Below are positions 1 through 12,100 of a stretch of DNA of 64,000 nt, piece after piece. The notes under the pieces are model-generated. The model was given only the letters and a program-made list of their open reading frames with translations. It was not told the DNA's origin and ran no database searches. Position numbers and translations under genes: made by a program. Each line of letters starts with the position of its first letter. Position 1 is the first letter of the stretch. The DNA lies in the NCBI GenBank assembly GCA_040954595.2, contig CM082585.2, positions 4,278,001 to 4,342,000 on the forward strand, in the 5' to 3' direction. The DNA comes from Balanoglossus misakiensis (lineage: Eukaryota > Hemichordata).

Positions 1-737
1 CCATATGGACAAGCGGTAGCGCCTGTTGGGAAGACACATATACAGAGACAAACAGGTACGCACAGAGATACTTTGTGCGGGTTATTTTTTATTATTTTAA
101 TAACTTCGGACGTGTGTAACTATTTTATAGTTCCAGGGGGTCCGTAGTTACGGTAAAACGAAACAAAATAATAATAAAACCTGCTTCACTACAAAGTACT
201 TTGAATAATTAGTAACTGTGGATATATTTGTGTAGGGTTAATAAAATCCAAGGGGATATTGAGTTTGGTAAGTTAACCTTTAAAATTTAGGTCCAATGTG
301 TATGTATTTGGGTGCACTCGAAATGGTTAAGGTGCAGAAGTGTATTGTACAGACAATTGTCATTGTATCAAAGGAATTACTTTAACATTTACTGCAGACC
401 CTTGTGAGAGGGTCACACTTTACAAAGATAGAATACGGAAGTGTGAAATTTTATTAATGCGATGTGGCAGAGGGACACCTTTTACGCGACCGACCCACCC
501 CTAAGTTCACTGGCCTACGCCGCCCGTACTGAAAGACCCCGTACTGGACGATTGGAGGAGATTGAGAGATATATGCAATACCTAATGCTCCGCGCCGCAA
601 TATCTGTTGCTTGTAAAGCCTCGTTTAATTAAACCGGCGATAGGGCAACTTATAATTTGAAGTTTCTGTTTTTATTCTTGGCAGACTTAACAGATGGGAG
701 AAATTCTTTCAAGAGCTGACAATACGTGTGCGATTTG
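1..737. other. non-coding, nothing recognised
   Basis: No open frame with plausible splice context, no repeat and no family similarity was recognised. The sequence is moderately AT-rich. It precedes the tetranucleotide repeats and may be the downstream flank of a preceding gene outside the window. Confidence 0.5.
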
Positions 738-1064
738 TCATTCATTCATTCATTCATTCATTCATTCATTCATTCATTCATTCATTCATTCATTCATTCA
801 TTCATTCATTCGTTCATTCGTTCATTCGTTCATCCAGCGAAAGCCAAACCAACCCTCACCCACCCAACCCACACATACCCATACCCTAAAACCATCAAAC
901 CACCCACCCACGCACCCACCCACCCACCCTATTCCTTCATTCATTCATTCATTCATTCATTCATTCATTCAGTCAGTCAGTCAGTCAGTCAGTCAGTCAG
1001 TCAGTCATTCAGTCATTCATGTTTGTTTGTTTGTTTGTTTGTTTGTTTGTTTGTTTGTTTGTTT
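738..1064. repeat. compound microsatellite (CATT)n, CCCA-rich, (CATT)n, (CAGT)n, (GTTT)n
   Basis: Successive tetranucleotide tracts: CATT from about 738 to 833, a C-rich CCCAC/CCAAC stretch to about 930, CATT again to about 972, CAGT to about 1018 and GTTT to about 1062. The long open frames here are artefacts of the period-4 repeat. A related but shorter tract lies at 63399-63500 in the same position relative to the shared downstream block. Confidence 0.9.
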
Positions 1065-1069
1065 CTTTT

Positions 1070-1470
1070 ATGGCTAACGGAAATATGAAAAAGCTAACCA
1101 AAACTTATGGTGAGTGTTACTTAAATAATAATCGTGCTACACATGACATCACACTGCAGTTATCATGATACTCTAATCTCACCTATCAGTTTTTTTTTGC
1201 CTTTCATCCATTAGAGTCAAGGATTGCCTTTGGGTCATTGTATTTCATCAAATGTTGGCCCTGAGAAAACCGTATCACAGACCGACCCTGTTTAACCTCA
1301 CTTCCCACACGACAACATGTTGTCTCGAATATAAGCTTATCTTCTATCCTATTTTGCTTTCAAGACGAAACGTTTGCAAAATGAAGCTTGTCATATTATT
1401 CTATAGCAAACTAATCCCAAGCATACTGGATTTACAAGGCTGGCATTGATAACAAAGTCTCATCAAATAA
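1070..1470 (+). repeat. block duplicated at the right edge of the window (63570-63990)
   Basis: Clearly homologous to 63570-63990. Both copies contain AATATGAAAAAG, ACCAAAACTTATGGTGAGTG (which ends in a good splice-donor consensus), ATCACAGACCGACCCTGTTTAA, and a closing stretch with ATACTGGATTTACAAGGCTG. A short open frame ending VSQTDPV-stop is conserved in both copies, after a possible acceptor (CCATTAG). It could be a terminal exon of an unseen gene, but the evidence is thin. The pair most likely marks the boundary of the large tandem unit. Confidence 0.6.
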
Positions 1471-3538
1471 TTTTACACTTATTACCTGAATAATTCAGTT
1501 GATGTCAAAGACAGAAGTGTTTTGAATAACACAGAAATAATAAATAGCGTTATCAGTAGAATGAATCCTTTCGTTTTATCCATTGCCTTGAAAACCTTGA
1601 GAGAAACGTGATTGAGTTGTCAGTAAACACACTAATAAAGTCAATTGTCAGCAAAGGTACACATGTCCGAAATTGGTGAAATGTGTATCATTCGAAGGAA
1701 CATATATATCCAACAGTCAGCAAAGGTACAGATTCGTCCCATTCTGCACCATTCACATTTTAGGGAATGTCATACTACAGCAAAAGCAATGTTTCACTCC
1801 TAGTGCATGAGCCATAGCCCAAATGGTTTTACCATAAAACTTCACAATTTCACTGAATCACTGTATAGCATTTTCGACACAATTTGAACACACTTGGATG
1901 CGTATACATGTACCAACTTTCAAAGCAACCACTATTTCATTCAAAACTTCCGAACACCTCTCCTTCCATATAGACCATTACTTTTTCATGGTTTTAAGGG
2001 ACGATAACACGTCAACAATGCCGAAGGCGGTGAAAGCCTCTTACCCGGCCCCGATAAAAATGTTATCAAGGCAGATATGGCAACTTGTCTTCTTTAATAA
2101 GCATTTACGCAGGAATTTTCATGCAAATTACAATGAAATATCACGGAGCGTTTTGAAGAAGCTGAATGCAATTTTCTTCCACGGATGCGACGTTGTGTTA
2201 TGCTCTGTGTATAACGAAACACTGTATCTCATTTCTACGCTCTGCTGTGCTTGTCTTGGGGATCGCTTATAAACCGTCCATGTTTGGACCCATGGTTGAA
2301 CGAATTTGGTGTTTTCAAAGTTGAACACATACGACAGACAATTACGGAGAACCGATATTCCCCGAACGTCTTCTGACAACAGAGCTTGAAAGGGATGGTC
2401 ACATGATTTTTCTTATCAAATCATAATGTGGTGAGAGCAACCATTGAGAATCGCACGAGTTGGCATTCAGCTGATCACGATAAAAAAAAACATTGGCCAA
2501 TTCAATTTGGCCATCCGGGGCACTTCGTTCTATCATCTCCAAGCAGTGTATTTAATATTCGATGATTTATATGGTTTGATGGTATTTTTTATTGATGAAC
2601 TGCAGCACATCGGGAATCCCTTTCTTTATTCGTGATATCTACACACCAAATGTTATCAAAGAAAGAATTTCTTCTCTGGAACACGTCTTGTCTGGTGAAG
2701 CGACATTGAATTCCGAGTATTTAAGTAAACGTTTGTCGTTGGAGCTGAAGTTATTTGCAAATGGGCAACATAACGCGCCAAATAAAATATTGAAAATTGC
2801 CTGTTAGATATTCGATTGGCCCTTTGCATTTCGACTTATTTTTCTAGCGTTTGTACACAGCTCTGTACATTTTGAAATGTCTGAACTAAAACGTGTGCCG
2901 TTATTCCGGCAATACTGACTAATCATCGCAGCCTGACATCTATGAACATATATACTGAAGGAAGATATGCATATTTTAAATATTGTAGTCAGATGGGTTC
3001 TGACGACCTTTCTGCTAATTAAAGACTTGAAATCCCATTAAACAATAAGTGTACAATCAGCACAGCTTTAAGGGCCACAGACCCAGCTTCATGCTTCGAT
3101 AATGATCATGTTTCACGTTCATGTTTACCTTTTCTGTGTATACCCTCATGCTTTTGTAAGGAGTACATGATGTATGTCATGGACGTCTTTTTTAACAGAC
3201 ATTTTTCTCTTGGATTCTGGGGATTAATAAATTATGTTTGATTGGGGAAGGCGCCTCGGGCGACGGGATTCTCAGTTTAGCCTGAGTGCAGTGGCCCCAT
3301 AAGGCAAATTAGAAGATACATTCGATATGCATAACAGCAGCTACTGGTCGCTGCTTAATTTATGCAAGCGACTACTGTAATTACATTTGGTTAGTTACAG
3401 TTGATATACTTGGCCAAGAACTCAAACCTCGCAGTGCATTTGGAAAACAGGCTCGGTAACTTTGCACGTTTCATGGCTTTGCGAACAAACATTCTTTGAG
3501 AGTAAGATGTCAGCGGTTGGTACTTTGCGATAGACATC
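1471..3538 (+). promoter_or_regulatory. upstream region of receptor unit A, homologous to that of unit B
   Basis: About 1471-2480 shows no recognised feature. From about 2496 the sequence matches the region upstream of unit B: 2496-2830 resembles 38130-38490 (shared TTCAATTTGGCCATCCGGG and ATCATCTCCAAGCAGTGTAT), and 3245-3538 resembles 38635-38936 (shared GCCTGAGTGCAGTG and CCATAAGGCAAAT). Two conserved blocks upstream of two homologous start codons suggest a shared promoter and 5' leader. No convincing TATA box was identified. Confidence 0.5.
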
Positions 3539-5438
3539 ATGGAAAAGTTGCCTGTGTGTTTTTGTACACTTTTAGTGGTAATTACAATCTCGTGCAAGGT
3601 AAAAATATATTTACTTCATACAATTTACATTGATTGAATCCTATAACGTGCTCGTGCAGTACTCATAAACACGTAGTGTAATTAACTGAAACATGGCACT
3701 GATACATGTATTTGCGGTTTTTGTTTTATTTGGAAATTTACATCAGACACACGGTTTTACAAGATTAAATTTATGTCTGGAAGCATTTCAAATGTATACG
3801 CTTCGTTTCACCGACAAATCAAATATCGGAATCTCCTATAACTTGTTGGTTTGAGAAACGCTTCAGTGCTTTGAAGTTTCATCTGTTTCATCTGTTTGTG
3901 AGAATTATGAATGGAAAAGATTCATTAAAATTATTGCATTACGTCATTAATCTTTCAAACTCAGATAATCACTTTTGAAAAAAACTGAAATGTTATAATT
4001 TTGCATCAAGTTGAAATATATGTTTTTATATGTAACTTTTGTTTCATTGTTTGTAGGTATTATATTTTCCACCTTTACCACTTTGTCGTACCCCTTTTGC
4101 TTATGAGCTGTAGGCATTGGAAAGTAATAAACACGCACGCGCAATACAAATACATTAGTTTTATACTATAGTATCCGTTCTTACACACCGACTCTTTTGT
4201 TTTGCCAAAAATTCAGTTTAATCGGAGCACTATACTTCGACAGCGTGAATTCTTCATCTCTTACATTACCGATAAGAGTCATGACAGCTACTTTTCCTGA
4301 CAGTCATTATAAAATGCGTTACCCAGAACTTTTCCATCCAGAATCTTATTAAATATTGTTCATTTTTTATAGAAATGTTTTGTTATTGCTGTACTAACAT
4401 TTGTTCAATGTCGAATCGCAAATCGGTTGAATAATGAATACTTACTATTTTCACTTTGACACGGAGCTATATTATTTTGTAAAATTGGAAACAACTTAAG
4501 AGAAAGCTGATGTCAAACAAGTAACTGTTTTCCTATATATCCGCGAAGATTTTTTTTTACTTTTGAAGTTATCGAGTTTCAATAAAAGGTCAATCCGTTA
4601 AAACTGCACCAAAAACTTCACTTAACATACGGGAAAAATATACTGAATATGGTAACGAATTAACGTTATTTTCCATACAGTGATTGCATTTGCAGATTAC
4701 AATGGGCTAAAAATGGAACTTGTTATGGAAACATTTTATATAGTTGATATACAGAACAGCATTACTGGAAAAATGTCAAATGTGTTTACTAACTAGGCAC
4801 AGTCCATAATCGGACAGGATGTATGCGAACAGAAGTGGAAAATAGGGCCGTATGACGAAGAAGTATGCGCTTGCCCAAGTGGCTTCACACCTGATCCAAG
4901 TTCACACCAGTGCGAAGGTGAGATCTGTGGGGGAATGTGGTCGTGTAACCAAGAAAAATAGCTAATGTCTATTTAGTATAGAACACTGAGTGAAGTAAAC
5001 AATATTGCAATTGGCGATATCATACAAATCCATCTGAATTATGATCAACAGAAGAGGCTTTTTCCGACGGACATTGAAACATGAACATTTCTTAACAGGA
5101 ACAGGTTGGGTTTATATTGGGACAAAATGTGACCACCTTCACTGATCATTTGAAACTCGTATCAGCCTAAACAGACGAAAATTCAAATGGAAATTAAACT
5201 TTAGCGAATATAAAAAAATGTTCTACTTGAAATAGATAAAAAAAACAAATATGCACCAGTTTTTATTTCGTTTTTCTGTTTATGGATAGGATGTATTTTT
5301 CTCGTTTAGATATCGACGAATGCGAAACGATGATTGGAACATGTAGTCATATCTGTGTAAATACAATTGGATCTTTCTACTGCGAATGTTACCAAGGTTA
5401 TGAGCTACATGTACACGGTGACAACAACACATGCGAAG
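3539..5438 (+). CDS. 5' exons of truncated lectin-LGR receptor copy (unit A): signal peptide, EGF-like, cbEGF
   Basis: Three exons match the first three of unit B. Exon 1 (3539-3598) is an intact signal peptide, [20 protein letters not shown], with donor GTAAAA. Exon 2 (4797-4917) is a small Cys-rich EGF-like module, with [24 protein letters not shown] split by a phase-1 junction into exon 3. Exon 3 (5310-5438) is a calcium-binding EGF starting DIDECE and containing [18 protein letters not shown]. Frames and intron phases are intact. The next unit B exon (LDLa) is absent: homology stops at the microsatellite at 5494. The matching 3' end is at 33418-35290. Exon 3 ends in phase 1 and could join in frame to the lectin exon at 6389, so these exons may serve the downstream gene. 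Otherwise this is a gene remnant. Confidence 0.75.
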
Positions 5439-5493
5439 GTGAGCGAAACTCCCTTTTTCTGTAGATGTTAATTGTATTTTTCTTTACTTTAGT

Positions 5494-5578
5494 ATGTATG
5501 TATGTATGTATGTATGTATGTATGTATGTATGTATGTATGTATGTATGTATGTATGTATGTATGTATGTATGTATGTA

Positions 5579-5627
<49 letters not shown>

Positions 5628-5706
5628 ATGTATGTATGTATGTATGTATGTATGTATGTATGTATGTATGTATGTATGTATGTATGTATGTATGTATGTA
5701 TGTATG
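5494..5706. repeat. (GTAT)n-(GT)n-(GTAT)n microsatellite
   Basis: Uninterrupted GTAT units with a central GT tract at about 5584-5611. The open frames on both strands (MYVC or HTYI repeats) are period-4 artefacts. It lies exactly where homology between unit A and unit B ends, so it may mark a rearrangement breakpoint. Confidence 0.95.
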
Positions 5707-5739
5707 ATACCCTCTCTTAGCGAAAAGTTTGAAATTTCG

Positions 5740-5911
5740 AGAGTTGCATCTTGCGATGAATCTTGTATGAGATTAGTTTTCCTCGTTTCATTGAGTAAAC
5801 ACAGGTTAGCAATGCGTGACATTAAAAATAATTTATTCATGATTGTCGTAAGATGAAAAGGAATGAATTAATATAGAACTCGTTGCTTACGGTAAATGGA
5901 CAAATTAAACA
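5740..5911 (+). repeat. dispersed repeat, direct orientation, upstream of lectin-GAIN copy 1
   Basis: Related to 8757-8922 in the same orientation, and to the reverse complement of about 18693-18814 and 26360-26480. Shared landmarks are TTGTATGAGATTA, TTTCATT(G)AGTA(A/T)ACACAG, AATGCGTGACATT and GTTGCTT(A/C)CGGTAA. No terminal repeats were defined. It may be a short interspersed element or MITE fragment. Confidence 0.55.
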
Positions 5912-6146
5912 AAACTTATATTAATCATCAAGGTGGCTTCTCCAGGTGATTGGTCCTGGACCAAACAACCTCTGGGGGTGTCTGCCAACTAATAAATGTA
6001 AGTACACGGCATAGCATCTCCATGTAGTCGTTGCTCTCTCTCTCTCTCTCTTTCTCCACAGTGGTTACAAATCTTTGCAAAACACGCATAATTCATCAAG
6101 TAGTTTTTATTTAAGATAATCGGAGATGAGCCGCAATCTCGCAACC

Positions 6147-9100
6147 ATGACTTGTCTGAGAAGCTGTAAAATGTTACAAGAATGTCGTGAAATACCTTTG
6201 ACGTTGTCTCTCGTCGCTACATTCGTGATGTTGTCGTTGACATTATTGCAGCAAGCAGGTAAGACACTAATTATGGGTTTTGCATCTTCAGAAAGTTTGA
6301 AGATCCTCAAAACAAGAGCTCGTCACATTGTTTAAACACTGTGTGATTGTTTAAACTGACTGTCATAAGAATAACGATTTATTTCCAGGTTGTGTCACCT
6401 ACCACGCTTTCCAGCCGATGGATCACCCTTCTGCCTACAATTTTTGTGAGCGATTAGGTCTTCGTCTTGTTAAAGATGACAGCGAAGAAAAACACGCAGC
6501 TATAGAAAACAATTTAGAAGAACTAGGCGTTCTAAGAGAAATATTCTGGATAGATGCTCGACTGATTGACAACGGACGCGTAGTCACAAGAGACGGGGAC
6601 ATTTTGACTCACAAGCCGAAGACCGATTTTTCAGAAAATAATGGAGAGTGTCTCTCACTGGCGTGAGTTAAGCGTTTTGAAACTATATTCAAATATGAAG
6701 ATATGTGTGATTTTTGTGCTCATTATAATACAGCTTAACTTGAAGCAATCATTTTGTGTCATGCGCAGAAGCTCATAATGGAAAATCAGTAGGGACAGAG
6801 TTGATTGACAATTTTAAGACATGCAGTTGCAATTGTTACAATGGACAATATCTTCGGATCACAATTGTATCTCTTTTGTAATTACGTACACATGTCTCCT
6901 TTTGTGGAAAAATTCAATTCGGAAACTGTGAGATATGTCCATTTACCGTTGAACAAAAACGTTTCTCTGCAAATTGTGGTAAAACAATCTAACACTGATT
7001 TATTTATGTTTCTGCGAATTTTAGATCTTGTAGATTGAATTCTTCATTGTCTTTGGATCTGAGTCAAAAATTTGGGAGAAATTGCAGAGAACGTTTTGCA
7101 GTATATATTATGAAAGGTGTACGGTTTGACTGGCGTTAAAGGGACTAAGTCTCTCTCTCGCTGCTCTTTTCCATGAATCATGTTTGCTATTAGACACCAT
7201 TTATGTTATTCTACATGTGGATATATAGTGAATCAACTTTCGATCACACACAACTTCCATCCCACTTGTAGAATATGAGAGTAAAAATCTGGCCAAAATG
7301 AATAACTGGTAAAGACTGATTATTCATGTTGGCGAGTTTTTCACTCATGTGTCTACAAGTTGGATGGAAGTTGTGTGTGGTCGAACATTGATTCACTATT
7401 ATCCACATATACATTAACATAAATGGTGTCTAGTATCAAACATAAGTAATGGAAAAAGGGCAGCAAGAGAGAGACTTTGTCCATTTAATGTGCGACGATA
7501 AAATATATACTTACTTGAAGTTTTAATTCCCAGATATGGCACATGGAAAAATCAAGATTGTGGCAACAGATTTATGATGGAAGTTTTATGTGAAGATGCT
7601 AGTAAGTTATATTTGCCACTTGGTGTACCTTATGACTGATCTACCTATCCTGGTTAGTTCAAGTCAAAAGAAATATTGTTGTTTTAATGTTTTTTTTTAT
7701 AACAGTTTGCATCTTTAATTAGGTGACACAATCACCTCATTTAATTGTCAAAACATGTGTTTGGTTTATTTTCGGAATACTAGATAATTATTTCGTCGTT
7801 TGCCTTGAATACAGACGAAAAATATAGGCTTAATTAGAGACACAAAATCAAAATAGACATTCATTTTATTTTAAAGGAATTAAATTATGTTTTCTTTTGT
7901 CTTATTTGTAGCTTCTTTCGACTTAACTACCACAATGAGCAGGGGTATTGTGGATGCATACCAGGTATGTGAAAACTTTGGATTGCGTCTTCTAACAGAC
8001 ACAACTGAATGGAAATATGAGCAGTACTGTGGATACATTTCAACGTGGAGAGACGCATGGATTGATGCCAACATCACGGCAGATGGCAATGTGAAGACAG
8101 CCAGTGGTTTAATATTGGAACACACGCCTTTTGCGGCCAACCAGGCTTTTGAAGTCGGATTGTGCATTCGTGTAGTGTGAGTCGCTCTTTGTCCCTGTCA
8201 TAGGCGTTGGAACTTGCGAGATTACATAGGAGAAATAATGGAAGTTAAATGTGTGTATGCTTGTTGCAACACGTGTTTCTTATCTTAAAGGTTACAATCA
8301 GTATTTTGCACTATTTCTGGTATTTTATCAACTTAATCTGCCATATCGTCTGAATTGCAAAGCACTTTTTTAGCATGATACTTTACAGCTAACGCTTATT
8401 GCAATACAATTCCAACATGCGCCTTACAACATGAAAGACAGTGGATGTAAGAAAGTAATCGGAACCCTGCCCATGTGAAGATTGAGTTTTTATATTGAAC
8501 GATTTTGGAAAACTAAGCCAGGGTATGCTTCATGGTTAATGATTTTATTAAAAAATAACGCAAAATGTGGCCTTATGACCAACCCGCATTCTGTATTGAT
8601 CATTATTGACACTGTACAGCAATCATTGTACAAGTCTTAAAAAATACTTTGTTATACAGATGTGGCATTTTTATTAAACGTTCTTGGTTCACTGGAGACT
8701 GCAATGGACTTCAAAGGGTTGTTTGTGAGGATAAAAGTAAGTATTTGAGACATTTTATCTCGCGATGACTTTTGTATGAGGGATTATTTTTAACGATTTC
8801 ATTAAGTATACACAGATTAAGGAATGCGCGCATGGTATTGAATTTATTTATGACTGTCTTGACATGAAATGGAATTAATTAGTATTAAACCTGTTGCTTC
8901 CGGTAACAGATAAATTAAACAAGAGGGTGGCTTTGATCTACACATAACCAGTGGGGATTATGTATAAAACATATCTTGGACCAAATTAATGGGAAAAATC
9001 GGCATATTCTCTTGAGTGCATATTTGACATGTGTCGAAAGCATTGCCTTGCATGCATCGTGTAGGAAATGTAGAGATAAAAACAAAGGTTGCTGACAATG

Positions 9101-12100
9101 GGGCAAAGATGTCCCCTGAAAATGTTATGTATTCATGTACTATTTTTAAGTCACGAATACCTTCTCAATTTTAGAAATACAGCACATGATATTTTGGCAC
9201 CTCTCACATCATCTGTCTTTTACATTTGCAACATTCAGATGATGACTTACTTTTGATGCGGGAGAGGTTGGTCAAGATAAGTGACGATAAATTCAGAACA
9301 GCAGATGTGGTAAGAAAGGTTCCAATCATTTGAGGTTGATGTACTGCATCGTAGTGTATAAACCCACAAGTTAGCGACATCCACAAACTTTAAATGTCTT
9401 TATGGGATTTGACTATTTTGTGACAACAGACGTCAAATACTAAATAGCTGTATTTTCTTTTGCCAGGGTATTATTGTAATTGAAAAGGTGGAAACTTTAA
9501 CCTCTGACCTTTCAAATAAAAGCGTCATGTTTGAAGGAAGAATTATATTTGCAAAAGGTATTGTGATTTTTTTAAATCATAATGAATCTGTGACGTCAGT
9601 ATGCATTTCAACACCGTCCACATTGAATATCATCCAATGACGTAAATACGATAATGGTATCATACGCAGAAATGTAGAACCTTACATTCCTTAAACGTAT
9701 CGAATATGTGTCAACTATATTTCGTTTGTTTCAATAAATCATGCAGATAATTGGTGACCGTCAAATATGCTATTTTCAGAAAACTGAGCTCTGGACTATT
9801 CCAAAAGCTGATGGATACGAAAAAGGAGATACACTTATTATCAACCGGGGTATGATGCAATAGCCGATGCAGACCGACAGAGTGAGAAAGTTTTAAATGT
9901 CAATAATTACATATTTCAGAAACACTGAATGTCATGCAAAAGGTGATAGACAGAATGCAGTCCCTAATTGACGCCAATCCGAGCGAGAAGTTGAATCCTG
10001 GGCAGGCAAACCACCTGACAAAGATAACAACGAAAGTATTCGCCCATTTATCAATGTTTATACTGAACGAGACTATTTGTGGACATGGAGCAATCATCGT
10101 GAACACTTCTTCTCTTGTGCTGCATCTGGAAAAGAACTTTGTGCAGGACTTGAGCAACGTCACCATTATGATTGGAGATGGAAGTGGATTCAGTATTCCA
10201 CCAGCAGATAATATGTTTCCACAATTCTCACGGGACACAGTCTTGAACAGGATGGTTTGTATACAACGTCTATAATCAGAAGAAAAATATTTCATTTTCC
10301 ATCATACACTGCTTTATACTTGTATATTGATATTTGTATACCATTGGTCTTTAGGACTCTGCCGCCAGTAACTATAATGTGACGTCCCAGCGATCTTGCT
10401 ATCATTAATGGAATGAACTATAGGCTGATATTTGTGTTGAGTCAATGCATCCGTTGCAATTGTTTTTTTTTAATGAGCCCATACTATATTTTAAAGATGA
10501 TCTTTGGTTTTATGTACAATATCTGTTGTTGTCATCTTGTGTCATTATGCTTAAGACAAATTACAGTATTTTTTTTGTTGCCTTTAGATTTTCCGATTCG
10601 GTGGGAACCCGCACAGATTTGCAAATAGGACACATGGCTTCACTACCGATATACTGACCCTTGAATTCAGAGATGAAGATGGTTGTGAGATAAAAGGTTG
10701 GTTTGCATTAATGCCATAAGTGGTATGCTATCATTCACATTGAATCGCAAAATCACTTCAAATTTTCGGGGAAAGAAGGTGCCTCTTTGGAACGCCTTGC
10801 CTAAAGGGGTTATTGATTTGGGCAAGGAGCATATCCTGTGTCACCATTGTCGAAACGAAGCAACATTTAAACTGGAAACGGCGAATTCATTCTTTTAAAA
10901 CAACTTGACCGAGAAACCCAGCAACATACTTGTATAAACATACTCGGTTACAATTTCATCGTGGAGGGCGTAAGTAGATTAATGACTAATTTTTGAATTT
11001 TGTTTTGAAATCATTTTTATTTTCAGTGAAAAATGCATCAGAGAATCTCGGTGTATGGCTTGGTAATCATCAGACACCTATAAATGAAAGCATCGTCAGG
11101 GGATTATACGTGGAAAGGGAAGGAGTCACTCACTATGCATTGACAGTAACGGTAATCTTTACATAATATATGAAATTCACTGTTCATTGCATGTTATCTG
11201 TTCTAGTCTTTAAACTCAAACATGAATATAAATGACATTGGTGCATGCTATTTCAAACACTGTGTTATCTTTTACCTTACAAATATTATTATGTGAAATT
11301 TATCTTGCGTCAATATATCATTATTTACGTTGCAGGCGCTATCGGCCTACTCTGCATTTCAAATCACCATGGAAGCATCAGCGCATGTGTTCGAGACTAC
11401 TACAGCATACGTGTCACTGGAAAGATTTGATGCCGTCGGTGTCTACAATGGTTCCGATTATGAAACTGAGTTGGTATTTGCAGGGTGTACAACATCCATA
11501 TTTCTATCAGAAGCAAAGATCACCAGGACGGGCTTGTATTACATAGTCTTTGACCTTACCAGTGGTAAGTTGTGTTTTTGTTTTTGTTTTTGCGGTTTAT
11601 ATCACTGTCAAATTCATAAATCAACATCTAGTGATTTTTGAATTAAAAATAATACAAAATTTTGCCTTGTGTCTAAAGTACTTCTGAAACTGTATTTATC
11701 AACTTGTTGTCATAAAAATCACTAATTTACTTTTTCTCTGTTGGATTACGCACATATTGGCGGTCATTTTGAAGTATTCCATTGTGATCCCTGATTCACA
11801 ACTTCAAAAGATACTCCAGTTGATTATATATGACATACGTGGAAGAAACCGAAGTTAGTTCTGTTATTCTTTTTTCTCTACAGCCCATGGGATCGACATC
11901 ACTGTTCTCACTACTCAACACAGATGTAGCTACTTTGATGAGAATTATTGGCAGAATGATGGTTGTAAGGTATACCAATTAGTTTCTTCTAAATTTTGCA
12001 AAACAATGAAGTGCTACACATAGTTCCATGTGATGAAACTAAATACAAGTAGCAATCAGTGCACGTTACGATTAATGTTAACTTGTGGGAAATACTGTAA

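Noticed and set aside
694-1088. Open frames rich in SFIH repeats
   Set aside because: They are translations of CATT/CAGT/GTTT tetranucleotide repeats, present in more than one frame.
5465-5856. Open frames MYVC or HTYI on both strands
   Set aside because: Period-4 microsatellite artefacts with no start or splice context.
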